The translations under genes were made by a program, and so were the position numbers. DNA of 64,000 nucleotides, taken from Bacteroidales bacterium UBA4333 (GTDB lineage Bacteria > Bacteroidota > Bacteroidia > Bacteroidales > Paludibacteraceae). Under the pieces are notes generated by a model, which saw nothing but the letters and a program-made list of their open reading frames with translations, was not told the DNA's origin and searched no databases. Positions 45,503 through 54,524 of the stretch are shown here, in pieces. The stretch's first letter is position 1, and every line of letters begins with the position of its first letter. The stretch covers positions 1 through 64,000 of the forward strand of contig DGTP01000001.1 of assembly GCA_002394335.1 (NCBI GenBank), given 5' to 3'.

Positions 45503-46771
45503 ATGAAACTAACGAAATACAAATTAGGAGATGTCGCAAAGGTTGAAATTAGCGGCGTGGATAAAAAGACCAAAGATGGAGAAGTGCCTGTAAAGTTATG
45601 TAACTTTACGGATGTTTACTATAATTGGTCAATTACAAAAGACATGGAAGATTCGTTTATGGTTGCATCGGCAAACGCAAACGAGATTAATAGATTCTCC
45701 TTGAAGAAAGGACAAGTTGCTTTTACTAAAGATAGTGAAACTCGCGATGATATTGGCATCCCTGCGTATATAGCGGATGATTTTGATAATGTTATTTTGG
45801 GTTACCATTGTGCATTGATTACACCCGATGAATCAAAGGTTTTAGGTGCGTATATCAATGTCTTCATGCATACTTCTCTAATCCAAAAATATTTTGCCAA
45901 TAACGCAAGCGGAAGCGGTCAGCGTTATTCTTTATCCGTTGAAACAATGGAAAGGATGCCGCTCTTTTTGCCTTCTTTGGAAGAACAAAAACGTATAGCA
46001 GATTTATTTACTAATCTCAATCGTAAGATTGCGCTTAATCGTCAGATCAACACCAATTTGGAAGCGCTTGCGCGCCAGCTTTATGATTATTGGTTTGTCC
46101 AATTCGATTTCCCCGATGCCAACGGCACCCCCTATAAATCTTCCGGCGGCAAAATGACCTATAACGAAAAACTCAAACGCCACATCCCCGATGGATGGAG
46201 AATAGGAAATATACGTATCGTAGCAGACATTTTGAGCGGAGGAACGCCAAGCAAACAAGAGACCAAGTATTGGGAGAATGGAACTATCCCTTTCTTTGGT
46301 CCAACTGATTATAACGGAAATATTTTTCAGTTAGACACAGCCGAAAAGATAACAAAAGAGGGATTAAAGCATTGTGCATCTTCATTGTTTGAAGAAAACA
46401 CAGTGATTATTACTGCTCGCGGTTCTATTGGGAAATTAGTGGTTGTTGGAGTTTCCATGGCTATGAATCAATCATGTTATGCTTTGAAATCACGAAAAGG
46501 CGAATATGAGTATCTGTACTTTTTAACGGTTCAACTAATTGAGCACCTCAAAGCAAAAGGATCAGGTTCTGTGTTCAAATCCATTATTACGTCTGATATT
46601 GAGAATTCTACATTATGTATAGGAGATGAATCTATCATTACAGAGTTTTGTAAAAAAGTTGCTCCTATTATGAAGACTATTAAAACCAACATTGCCGAAA
46701 TCTCCTCTCTCACCAAGCAGCGCAATGAACTGCTGCCTTTATTAATGAACGGTCAAGTAACAATAGAATGA
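45503..46771 (+). CDS. hsdS: Type I restriction specificity subunit
   Basis: The 422-residue HsdS has two target-recognition domains (about 1-150 and 225-375), each followed by a conserved helical spacer (SLEEQKRIADLFTNLNRKIA near 155, EISSLTKQRNELLPLL near 395). The DNA is AT-rich in both recognition domains and GC-richer in the central spacer (46050-46190), a mosaic expected when recognition domains are swapped by recombination. It determines the bipartite DNA target. No second hsdS or invertase gene is in the window, so no shuffling system is seen. The stop overlaps the next start (ATGA). Confidence 0.92.
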   Translation: MKLTKYKLGDVAKVEISGVDKKTKDGEVPVKLCNFTDVYYNWSITKDMEDSFMVASANANEINRFSLKKGQVAFTKDSETRDDIGIPAYIADDFDNVILGYHCALITPDESKVLGAYINVFMHTSLIQKYFANNASGSGQRYSLSVETMERMPLFLPSLEEQKRIADLFTNLNRKIALNRQINTNLEALARQLYDYWFVQFDFPDANGTPYKSSGGKMTYNEKLKRHIPDGWRIGNIRIVADILSGGTPSKQETKYWENGTIPFFGPTDYNGNIFQLDTAEKITKEGLKHCASSLFEENTVIITARGSIGKLVVVGVSMAMNQSCYALKSRKGEYEYLYFLTVQLIEHLKAKGSGSVFKSIITSDIENSTLCIGDESIITEFCKKVAPIMKTIKTNIAEISSLTKQRNELLPLLMNGQVTIE

Positions 46772-48258
46772 TAAAATACGATTATACATATTTCCATAAA
46801 GTACTTTTGCGCTTGAAAAGTTTGAACTTTGAGCGTTACCAGCATATTTCGGAAAAAGATTTGCTGATACAGGAGTTAAATGGAGAGGAGATAACCGATT
46901 ACAGCGAGATTGATTGGCAATGGATTAAAAGAGATTTGTACGGACGAGAAGGAGTTGTAATGGCTGATAATACAAGAAGTTTCAATGTCAATAACGAATT
47001 AGAAGATTTCATTAGCCATATCGTTCCTCGTACAGAGCGTGTGAGGATTCTTACATTTTTGCGTGATAATTGCAGAACGTGTTTGTTTAACGAGTATTAT
47101 GATAATAATTGCATTTGCAAATTTGAAACAGAATGTGCTCGATTGATCTCAAAGGAAATAGAAGAAAGTAAACGTGATCAGTTTCATGGTGATTTTGCAG
47201 AGTGGCCTATACCAAACTTAAAAGAAATTGCATTGCCTCCACAGAAACAAGCAGAATTCTCCATCATGGAGACCGCGATATTGAATGCAATACCTAAATT
47301 TCCTCGTGGCAGGAATGTTATAACCAAAGATGTATTATTACGTGTGGCGTATGAGTTCATTGAGTATTTTCGTTCAACTGTAAAAGCGTATGAAGAAAAG
47401 GGCATGGATGTACTGCATATGCCAATAATGAACTATAAAGAGCATGAAAAAAAGATATATAACCAGATTATAAAGCGCGCCAATCGGTACTTATTTTGGG
47501 ACAACACACCGGTGTATAAAGTCTATTTTATCTTAGGTTGTTTAATGAAATTACCGGATAACCGTCGCTCTACGTATGAGGAAAAGTTTGCGGATGGTAT
47601 AGGTGATTATTTGGAGACCACTACTAAAGTAAAATGCAAAGAGAAAATCCAGAACGTGATAGACGGGATACTGACGCTTAGCAAATACCAGATGGATTTT
47701 GACATGGACAATATTGGAAAAGCGATGAATGAACAAAAGGAGCTGCAAGAAACCGCCACACCCAATAAAGAAGATATAGAGAAACGCCCAAAAGTCTTTA
47801 TCTCCTATTCCTGGGATGATAAAGAACATGAAGAATGGGTATTGAAACTGGCTAAAGAATTGAGAAGCAATAATGGTATAGATGTTATTCTTGATAAGTG
47901 GGATATGAAATTAGGAAAACCTCTCACGCATTTTATGGCTCATGCAGTTACAGATTCAGATAGAGTAATATGTGTCATGACTCCTAATTATAAGAAGAAA
48001 ACGGAGAACTTGGATGGCGGTGTTGGTGTCGAGTATTCAATTATTACTGCGGAGATTCAAAAAGATATTAAAACAGAAAAGTTCATTCCATTATTCAGAA
48101 GCGGTGAAGATGTACCTGTTTTCTTAGCCGGGCGTGACTACATAGACATGAGGGATGATAGCAAATATGATGAAGCAATCGAAGAACTTGTAAGAGACAT
48201 CTTCAACAAACCCAAATACAAAAAGCCCGAATTAGGTGCAATCCCCAAATTGGATTAA
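46768..48258 (+). CDS. TIR/SEFIR-domain protein coupled to the restriction operon
   Basis: The 496-residue protein has an N-terminal region of about 335 residues with no family I recognise (it includes a Cys-rich patch CRTCLFNEYYDNNCICKFE near 110), then a TIR/SEFIR domain from about 341: KVFISYSWDDKEHEEW, LDKWDMKLGKP, and GVGVEYSIITAEI with a Glu suited to NAD cleavage. In bacterial defence such domains usually degrade NAD or make signal nucleotides and lead to abortive infection. Its ATG overlaps the hsdS stop, so it is made with the restriction complex. A backup that acts when restriction is blocked is plausible, by analogy with the PrrC nuclease in other type I operons. Confidence 0.75.
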   Translation: MIKYDYTYFHKVLLRLKSLNFERYQHISEKDLLIQELNGEEITDYSEIDWQWIKRDLYGREGVVMADNTRSFNVNNELEDFISHIVPRTERVRILTFLRDNCRTCLFNEYYDNNCICKFETECARLISKEIEESKRDQFHGDFAEWPIPNLKEIALPPQKQAEFSIMETAILNAIPKFPRGRNVITKDVLLRVAYEFIEYFRSTVKAYEEKGMDVLHMPIMNYKEHEKKIYNQIIKRANRYLFWDNTPVYKVYFILGCLMKLPDNRRSTYEEKFADGIGDYLETTTKVKCKEKIQNVIDGILTLSKYQMDFDMDNIGKAMNEQKELQETATPNKEDIEKRPKVFISYSWDDKEHEEWVLKLAKELRSNNGIDVILDKWDMKLGKPLTHFMAHAVTDSDRVICVMTPNYKKKTENLDGGVGVEYSIITAEIQKDIKTEKFIPLFRSGEDVPVFLAGRDYIDMRDDSKYDEAIEELVRDIFNKPKYKKPELGAIPKLD

Positions 48259-48708
48259 CCCATAATGAATATTCGCGTGAGTTCATTAATTGTGTGACGT
48301 TTAATGAATTGTTTGAGTCATAAAGCGTCGTTTTATTTCACCGCGAAACACAAAAATATAACTTCGTGGCGGATTAAAAGCATGATTTAATTTCATGCTG
48401 ACCATATAAAATGGCAATCCATGATAGGATTTGAAACAAAAAAATGAAAAAAGTCCACATATATTGGGGTCCCCACAGGAACCAGCAAAGCGTTCCGCAT
48501 GGGGAGAGCGAAGGCAGGAGTTACCTCGTCGATTAAGCGGAGCGGTATCGACTTTTGTAACCTCCTTGCCGAACGCGAAGGTGATAGATTTTCGGTCTTT
48601 TTTGACTTATATATGGAGGGGTATATAAATACAACTATAAATACGCAATAACCTAAATGTTCGCAATTCGCGAACGGCGAACACAACGGATAACAGATTA
48701 TCAAATAT
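48259..48708. other. Intergenic region with RNA-like hairpins before rhuM
   Basis: No gene is supported; short frames lack family resemblance. Strong complementary segments lie at 48461-48575, and a further inverted repeat GTTCGC/GCGAAC at about 48660-48676. Any rhuM promoter is not obvious. Confidence 0.6.
48461..48575 (+). ncRNA. Candidate structured RNA between the TIR gene and rhuM
   Basis: First hairpin: CCCCA (48471-48475) with TGGGG (48500-48504), containing GGAAC (48478-48482) with GTTCC (48492-48496). Second: 48513-48524 with 48557-48570 (12 pairs with two single-base bulges), containing GTCGAT (48528-48533) with ATCGAC (48547-48552). The strand is unproven. No known RNA family was recognised and no T run follows. 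Confidence 0.4.
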
Positions 48709-49743
48709 ATGTCCAAACAACTACAAATACGCAACTCCACAGCAGAGTTCTTGATCTTCCAAGCCGAAGACAAGGCGCAAGGCGTGCAGGTGTTCTACCA
48801 AGATGAGACCATCTGGGCTTCGCAAAAAGCCATCGCCGCTTTGTTTGATTGCTCAACAGACAACATAAGTCTGCACTTGAAAAACATCTTTGAGAGCGGA
48901 GAATTGCAAACGGAGGCAACAACCGAGAAATTCTCGGTAGTTCAAAAAGAGGGTAATAGAGAAGTTACTCGCTCAGTTCTCTTCTACAATCTTGATGCCA
49001 TCATCTCAGTCGGGTACCGCGTGAACTCCATACGTGCTACGCAGTTCAGGCAGTGGTGTACGGCTGTGTTAAGGCAGTTTGCCATCCGTGGCTATGTCAT
49101 TGACAAGAAACGCATGGAGAACGGAGCTTTCATCAGCGAGGATTACTTCGAGCACCTGTTAGCAGAAATCCGTGAGATCAGACTCTCCGAGCGACGCTTC
49201 TATCAGAAACTGACGGATATATATGCAACGGCTATCGACTATAACCGCGATGCGCCTACTACGCGGGAGTTTTTCGCCAAAGTGCAGAACAAGATGCACT
49301 ACGCCGTACACGGACAGACGGCTGCGGAACTGATTGTATCGCGTGCCAATGCTCAGAAAGAGCACATGGGGCTTACCACTTGGGAGAATGCACCGTACGG
49401 GAAGATTGTCAAACCCGATGTGAGCATTGCCAAGAACTATCTCAACGAAGCCGAATTGGAAGACATGGGACAATTGGTCAACTCTGTCTTGGATGCCGCC
49501 GAACGTATGGCTAAACGACATATCCCGATGACCATGGAGGATTGGGCGAAACGTATCGACATCATTCTGGAAGCCACTGACGATAGAATACTGACCGATG
49601 CCGGCTCGGTCTCGCATGAGTTCGCACAAGCTTTTGCAGAGACGGAATTTGAGAAATACCGCGTCATCCAGGACCGTCTGTTTGAATCGGATTTTGACAA
49701 GTTCACTCTGCCGACATTGCCTTTTGAAGATCAGAAAGATTAA
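48709..49743 (+). CDS. rhuM: RhuM-family protein
   Basis: The 344-residue protein matches the RhuM (Virul_fac) family: N-terminal IFQAEDKAQGVQVFYQDETI, WASQKAIAALF, and HLKNIFESGEL, followed by VLFYNLDAIISVGYRVNS and the long conserved C-terminal part. The first part resembles a DNA-binding KilA/BRO-like fold. These genes often accompany type I restriction loci and mobile elements; the biochemical role is unknown. It ends 30 bp before a perfect 17-nt palindrome. GC content is higher than in the TIR gene, so the two may have separate origins. Confidence 0.85.
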   Translation: MSKQLQIRNSTAEFLIFQAEDKAQGVQVFYQDETIWASQKAIAALFDCSTDNISLHLKNIFESGELQTEATTEKFSVVQKEGNREVTRSVLFYNLDAIISVGYRVNSIRATQFRQWCTAVLRQFAIRGYVIDKKRMENGAFISEDYFEHLLAEIREIRLSERRFYQKLTDIYATAIDYNRDAPTTREFFAKVQNKMHYAVHGQTAAELIVSRANAQKEHMGLTTWENAPYGKIVKPDVSIAKNYLNEAELEDMGQLVNSVLDAAERMAKRHIPMTMEDWAKRIDIILEATDDRILTDAGSVSHEFAQAFAETEFEKYRVIQDRLFESDFDKFTLPTLPFEDQKD

Positions 49744-49772
49744 CCATGCCTTGTCCGCATACTAAATGGAGC

Positions 49773-49789
49773 GGGCAATAATATTGCCC
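49773..49789. repeat. Perfect 17-nt palindrome
   Basis: GGGCAATA and TATTGCCC flank a single A. The architecture (8-bp arms, 1-nt centre) is that of the elements at 1427 and 1494. Confidence 0.7.
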
Positions 49790-49828
49790 TGAAACGGACG
49801 AATCAGGGAGAGGGAAGAACAAGAGGAT

Positions 49829-49836
49829 TAAATTTG
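49829..49836 (+). promoter_or_regulatory. Possible -7 element before the membrane protein gene
   Basis: TAAATTTG followed by CA, 34 nt before ATG 49870. No matching -33 TTG was found, so it is a weak call. Confidence 0.35.
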
Positions 49837-49869
49837 CAGAATTCAAATAAAATTAAACAACAAAATACT

Positions 49870-50664
49870 ATGACAGATTTATTGATTCTTTTTGCGGTGG
49901 CGATGGCAGTGTCCGCAATAGGGTGGAAATACTTTGTGTATTTCTTCAGTCTTGGTTACGGTTATGGGATAGCCGCTCTAGCAATCACGATGGGCGTGAT
50001 GTATCACGCTAATCTGAGTGTTCCGACAGCGCTGATGTTAGTGCTGCTGCTGATTTTCGGAATCCGGCTTGGTACGTATCTTTTGGTGCGCGAACGCAAG
50101 GCGGTGGGGTATCGTAAGATTCTCTACGGCGAGGGTCATTCGGACAAGAAACCCACCGGCGTGATGATTATGATATGGTTGTTCTGTGCGCTGCTGTATG
50201 TAGCGCAGGTGAGTCCGGTGGCTTTCCGGCTGGCGAACGGTCCGCACGACAGCGAGCTGTGGGCGTGGATAGGTGCGGCGGTTGTAGCTTGCGGTATCTT
50301 GCTGGAGAGCATCAGCGATGCGCAGAAGAGTGCCGCGAAGAAAAAGAACCCGAAACGGTTCGTTGATACAGGTTTGTACCGTTTGGTGCGCTGCCCGAAC
50401 TACTTAGGCGAAGTGACTATCTGGACCGGTGCGCTGCTGAGCGGAATCGGCGCAGGGCTGAACTGGTGGCAATGGATGATTGTAGCTATCGGCTATGCAG
50501 GTATCGTATTTGTAATGTTCAGCGGCGCACGCCGTCTGGAGCTGCGTCAGAACGCCGCTTACGGCAATGATCCAGAGTATCAGGCGTACGTGAAGAAGAC
50601 TCCGATCCTGATTCCGTTCCTGCCGATTTACTCCGTAGCCAAATACGAATGGCTCAAGGCATGA
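49870..50664 (+). CDS. DUF1295/isoprenylcysteine methyltransferase-like membrane protein
   Basis: From ATG 49870 the product has 264 residues with six or more hydrophobic helices. The C-terminal part has the conserved steroid-reductase/ICMT-like pattern GLYRLVRCPNYLGEVTIWTG and a late ELRQNAAYGNDPEYQAYVKK. It belongs to the DUF1295 family, related to 3-oxo-5-alpha-steroid 4-dehydrogenases and isoprenylcysteine methyltransferases; the substrate is unknown. An upstream in-frame TTG (49834) lies in the probable promoter and is not a start. It is translationally coupled to the next gene. Confidence 0.75.
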   Translation: MTDLLILFAVAMAVSAIGWKYFVYFFSLGYGYGIAALAITMGVMYHANLSVPTALMLVLLLIFGIRLGTYLLVRERKAVGYRKILYGEGHSDKKPTGVMIMIWLFCALLYVAQVSPVAFRLANGPHDSELWAWIGAAVVACGILLESISDAQKSAAKKKNPKRFVDTGLYRLVRCPNYLGEVTIWTGALLSGIGAGLNWWQWMIVAIGYAGIVFVMFSGARRLELRQNAAYGNDPEYQAYVKKTPILIPFLPIYSVAKYEWLKA

Positions 50665-50669
50665 GTGTC

Positions 50670-51920
50670 ATGAAAAGAGAATTATTTTTCGTAGTGGCAA
50701 CACTATGCACGGTGTGCATGGTGTCCTGCCGGCCGGCGCCGAAAGGCGAGATGGCGTACCCGCAGGCAGAGTGGAGTGAAGCAGGAGATATTTTGATGCA
50801 CACTCCCGGTGCAGAGTTGTTCAACGGCGTGATACACCCCTCGGCAGGGCTGTTTGAGCACTATTTCGATGTAGAGCAAGCCGCCGCGGAGCACCGCGAG
50901 TATAAGCGTCTGTTGGAGAAGAATGGTATCCGCGTACACACCGTAGAGGAGATTCTGAACGAGACAGGGATAGACACGCTGCGGGCGTTAGCAGCCAAGG
51001 TGCTGAAATACGATATATCCGCCATCCCCGATGAGGACGCTGAGGCGTCAGAGGCATACCGGCAGCAGACGATAGAGGCGATGAGCAAGGGCGATCTGAT
51101 CCGCTGTATTTTATTACAACCGACGGTCAAACTGAGCCGTACGGACAATAACACCGGCTACGAGGCGCAGTATATCCAGAACCCGCTGATGAACCTCTAT
51201 TTCACGCGGGACCAGAGTATCACGACTCCGCGCGGACATATTATTTGCCGAATGAACTCCTCGCAGCGAGCGCCGGAGACGGATATTATTGAGGTCTGCT
51301 ACCATCATCTGGGTGTGGATCCGGTGCTGCGTATAGAAGGTGAGGGACGGCTGGAAGGCGGCGATTATTTCCCTGCCGGCACGATTTCGCTCATCGGCTG
51401 CGGCATGCGTACGAACCGGGAAGGAATCCGTCAAGTGATGGCGGCAGACGCGTTCGGACATGACACCGTGGTGGTAGTTCGTGACCATAAGTTCTGGCAG
51501 ATGCAGATGCACCTTGATACGTATTTCAATATCATCGACAGGGACTTGTGCACGATGGTGCGTAGCCGGTTAGAGGCGCAGCCCGGCGAGCCGGAGTACG
51601 TGACCTGCGACATATACGTCCGCGCCGCCGGAGAGAAGGAATACCGCCTTATTGCGGAAGATACGCCGTTTGTGGGTTTCCTGCGTGAGCGGGGTATGCA
51701 GATTATCCCGATTGACCCGGAGGACGAGATGCACTATGCCAATAACTATCTGACCATCGCACCGCGTCATATCATGGCTGTAGGCGGTCAGAGCGAAACG
51801 CTCCAACAGCGTTTCCGCGAAGCCGGAGTGAAAGTAGAGTGGGTGCCGTTGGAAAGCCTGATAGACGGCTATGGCGCCGCACACTGCATGACGCAGGTGA
51901 TGAATAGACTAAAAGACTGA
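50670..51920 (+). CDS. Arginine deiminase-family lipoprotein
   Basis: The protein (416 residues from ATG 50670; ATG 50661 and 50649 are also possible) has a signal peptide with lipobox MVSC, so it should be exported. The core has the full arginine deiminase set: YFTRDQSI with the substrate Asp, RLEGGDYF, MHLDTYFN with the catalytic His, and GAAHCMTQV with the nucleophile Cys. It would hydrolyse arginine or a related guanidine to citrulline and ammonia, but in the periplasm or at the surface rather than in the cytoplasm as usual. The next gene is an SLC13 permease. No arcB or arcC gene is near, so energy gain from the pathway is not implied here. Confidence 0.78.
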   Translation: MKRELFFVVATLCTVCMVSCRPAPKGEMAYPQAEWSEAGDILMHTPGAELFNGVIHPSAGLFEHYFDVEQAAAEHREYKRLLEKNGIRVHTVEEILNETGIDTLRALAAKVLKYDISAIPDEDAEASEAYRQQTIEAMSKGDLIRCILLQPTVKLSRTDNNTGYEAQYIQNPLMNLYFTRDQSITTPRGHIICRMNSSQRAPETDIIEVCYHHLGVDPVLRIEGEGRLEGGDYFPAGTISLIGCGMRTNREGIRQVMAADAFGHDTVVVVRDHKFWQMQMHLDTYFNIIDRDLCTMVRSRLEAQPGEPEYVTCDIYVRAAGEKEYRLIAEDTPFVGFLRERGMQIIPIDPEDEMHYANNYLTIAPRHIMAVGGQSETLQQRFREAGVKVEWVPLESLIDGYGAAHCMTQVMNRLKD

Positions 51921-51927
51921 TAGAAAG

Positions 51928-53442
51928 ATGGAAGAGTTTGTTTTTTTAGGTTTTAATGTGCATGCATGGATTACGATAGTGACCGTGCTGGCGTTGTTTA
52001 CCATCATGCTGTTTACCAAAGTCCGTGCGGATGCGGTGTTTTTAGGCGCGACGGTAATCCTGTACGTCACGGGTGTGCTGGACGCCAAAGAGGCTTTCTC
52101 GGGACTCAGCCAGTCATCCGTGGTGGTAGTGGGAGTGCTGTTTGTGGTAGTAGCCGGTCTGACCTATACCGGTGTGCTGCAATGGATCGTAAAACACCTG
52201 TTGGGTCAACCCAAACGATGGAGCAATGCAGTTGTACGGCTCATGCTGCCGGTAGCGGGATTGAGTTCGTTCCTGAGCAACACTACGGTCGTCGCCCTGT
52301 TTATCGGCATTGTGAAAATGTGGTCGAAGAAACTGGGAATCGCTCCGTCGAAGCTGCTGATTCCGCTGAGTTACGCCTCGGGAATGGGCGGTGTGTGTAC
52401 GTTGATCGGTACGCCGCCGAACCTCATCATCAGCGGTCTGTATGCCGAGGAGACGGGTATTCAGATGAATGTGTTAGCCACGACTATTCCGGGTCTTTTC
52501 TGTCTGGCGGTAGGCGTGCTGTCTATCCTTGCCATGCGGCGGCTGTTGCCGGACCGGCAGGCGGCAGATGATACGCAAGAAGACACGACGGATTATACGG
52601 TGGAGATGGTGGTGCCGTCTTCCTGCAAATATATCGGCGAGACGCTTGGTTATGCCGGGCTGATCAACGTGAACGGCGGCAGGTTAATCCGAATGCACCA
52701 TTTCGACGGAGTGGCGGTGCCGATAGATGAGAATGAGTTCATTATGGGCGGTGACAAACTGGTCTTTGCCGGCAATATCAAAGAGATCATGGAGTTGACC
52801 AAGACACATGGTCTGGTGCCCGGCGACGAAGTGATCAACATAGGTTTCAGGACACTATTCTCCGCGCTGATTATGATAGCGATGGTGGTATTGTCTGCCA
52901 CGGGCGTCATGCCGCTGCTGATGAGTGCCTGTCTGGCGGCATTGGCGATGGTGATCACCCGTTGCTGCACACCCAACCAAGCCATGAAATCCATCGACTG
53001 GAGTATCTTGGTTGTCTTTGCCGGTTCGGTGGTGTTAGGTCTGGCGATCCAGAAAACCGGTATCGCCGAGCGGATGGCAACAGGTATCTTGGATATATGC
53101 GGTACGAACCCCATTGTCGTGATGACGGCAGTATGCCTGGTAGCTACATTCATCACGGAGTTTATCTCCAATACGGCAGCCGGCGCGATGTTCTTTCCGA
53201 TTATGTACCATGCGGCCGTCCAGTTGGGCTACGAACCGATGACTTTCCTCATCGCACTGATGATCAGCGTCAGCAGCAGTTTTGCTACGCCGATAGGTTC
53301 GCCGACACATATGATGGTTTATGGTCCGGGCGGATACCGGTTCACGGATTTCCTGCGGATAGGTTTTTGGATGAACCTCATTATTCTGGCGGCGAATATA
53401 TTCATTACGAATATCATTTATCCGCTTACACCACTTGGATGA
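51928..53442 (+). CDS. SLC13/DASS-type permease with regulatory domain
   Basis: The 504-residue protein has about ten membrane helices; SFLSNTTVVALFIGI near 112 and EFISNTAAGAMFFPI near 410 are the two SNT motifs of the divalent anion:Na+ symporter family, and TPIGSPTHMMVYG is also typical. A soluble TrkA_C-like domain (about 212-295, GETLGYAGLINVNGG to KLVFAGN) lies between helices. It probably moves a dicarboxylate, sulfate or similar anion. It starts 7 bp after the deiminase gene, so the pair may act on linked compounds; the substrate is not known. Confidence 0.82.
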   Translation: MEEFVFLGFNVHAWITIVTVLALFTIMLFTKVRADAVFLGATVILYVTGVLDAKEAFSGLSQSSVVVVGVLFVVVAGLTYTGVLQWIVKHLLGQPKRWSNAVVRLMLPVAGLSSFLSNTTVVALFIGIVKMWSKKLGIAPSKLLIPLSYASGMGGVCTLIGTPPNLIISGLYAEETGIQMNVLATTIPGLFCLAVGVLSILAMRRLLPDRQAADDTQEDTTDYTVEMVVPSSCKYIGETLGYAGLINVNGGRLIRMHHFDGVAVPIDENEFIMGGDKLVFAGNIKEIMELTKTHGLVPGDEVINIGFRTLFSALIMIAMVVLSATGVMPLLMSACLAALAMVITRCCTPNQAMKSIDWSILVVFAGSVVLGLAIQKTGIAERMATGILDICGTNPIVVMTAVCLVATFITEFISNTAAGAMFFPIMYHAAVQLGYEPMTFLIALMISVSSSFATPIGSPTHMMVYGPGGYRFTDFLRIGFWMNLIILAANIFITNIIYPLTPLG

Positions 53443-53804
53443 AACGTACTCCGGTCAACCTTTTTCAACTTTCATCATCCACTTTTGTCCCATTTTTGTG
53501 ACAACTCCTCCCCTAAGGGTCTTGTAAGGGTTGAGTCAGGGGTTCGTAATGGGTTTGTCGAGTCACCGATTTCTATCCGCCCTATATTCTATCAGGCGCT
53601 TGCGCTGGTCTTACTACAGCGCAGCGTTCTTACAGTGAAACGGTCACGCAGTAAAATCTGTGCAATCTGTGGACAAAAACAGAAAAAAATCCTTTTTTAT
53701 TTGCATATGTCCAAAATTTGTTGTACCTTTGCACGATTTTTAGAGAACAGAAATCGGATTATATTAAACCAAATAGTAGAAATATAATAAAATATCATAA
53801 ATTT
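53443..53804. other. Intergenic region with word-like tracts and a promoter
   Basis: It holds a C/G-rich tract (53503-53545, CTCCCCTAAGGGTCTTG and TAAGGGTTGAGTCAGGGG), a word pair AATCTGTGCAATCTGTGGAC near 53655-53674 whose relative is at 61161, and a promoter at 53701-53731. No coding signal was seen. Confidence 0.6.
53701..53731 (+). promoter_or_regulatory. Promoter of the TPR gene
   Basis: TTGCATATGTC (53701-53711) and TACCTTTG (53724-53731), followed by CA. The start codon is about 67 nt after the expected transcription start. Confidence 0.8.
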
Positions 53805-54524
53805 ATGGCACAGAAAAAAGTAAACAAACAAGACCAGGAATTGGAATCTGTAAACGAGGCTTTGTCCCAGTCCGGACAGTGGATTGAAGAGCACCAGAAG
53901 GCGATTACTATCGGCGCCGGTGTGGTAGTGGCAGTGGTACTCGGAGTAATGGCTGTCTATCAGTGGGTGATCAAACCGAACCGCATCGCTGCAAGTAACG
54001 AAAACGCTACCGCAGAGGTGATTTTCGCGCAAGCTGAGCAGGCTGCAATGCAAGGCGACACAGTCAGAGCCAAAGCGCTCTTCGAAAAAGCCCTTAATGG
54101 CGTACAGGACTCCGATACTATCGGTTTCCTTGAGGTGGCAGACAACTACAGCAACCAGCAGGCAGAGCTTGCTGCACTCTACGCCGGTGTATGCTACGCC
54201 GAGTTGGGACAGATGGAAGAGGCTGTCGAGTATCTCAACAAGTTCTCTGCATCGGATATCACGGTCGGAGACGCTGCTCAGATGCGTCTGGGTGATGTCT
54301 ATGTAGAGCTTGGCGAACTGGAGAAGGCTGCCAAGGCTTTTGAGAAAGCTGCCAAGGGAGAGAACGATGTGATTGCTCCGATGGCGCTGATGAAAGCCGG
54401 AAGAGTGTATCTCAAACTGGAGAACAAAGAGGCTGCCAAAACTGTCTTTGAGACGGTTAAGACCAAGTTCTTTAACACCCAGGAGGCACAAGAGGTAGAA
54501 AAATACTTGCCAATGTGTGACTAA
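53805..54524 (+). CDS. Membrane-anchored TPR protein
   Basis: Starting at ATG 53805 (the earlier in-frame ATG 53718 lies inside the promoter), the 239-residue protein has a single membrane helix (about 33-55), then TPR-like helices including LAALYAGVCYAELGQMEEAV, LGDVYVELGELEKAAKAFEK and AGRVYLKLENKEAAKTVFE. The layout resembles YfgM/BamD-like periplasmic scaffold proteins. It presumably binds partner proteins; no enzyme site is seen. The stop overlaps the ribH start (TAATG). Confidence 0.75.
   Translation: MAQKKVNKQDQELESVNEALSQSGQWIEEHQKAITIGAGVVVAVVLGVMAVYQWVIKPNRIAASNENATAEVIFAQAEQAAMQGDTVRAKALFEKALNGVQDSDTIGFLEVADNYSNQQAELAALYAGVCYAELGQMEEAVEYLNKFSASDITVGDAAQMRLGDVYVELGELEKAAKAFEKAAKGENDVIAPMALMKAGRVYLKLENKEAAKTVFETVKTKFFNTQEAQEVEKYLPMCD

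Noticed and set aside
46768..48258. The TIR protein as a Thoeris component
   Set aside because: No ThsA-like SIR2 or membrane effector lies beside it, and it is translationally coupled to hsdS instead.
40667..49743. A possible BREX or DISARM system
   Set aside because: Only R, M and S subunits of a classic type I enzyme with a TIR protein and RhuM are present; no PglX/PglZ, BrxC or DrmA-like proteins.
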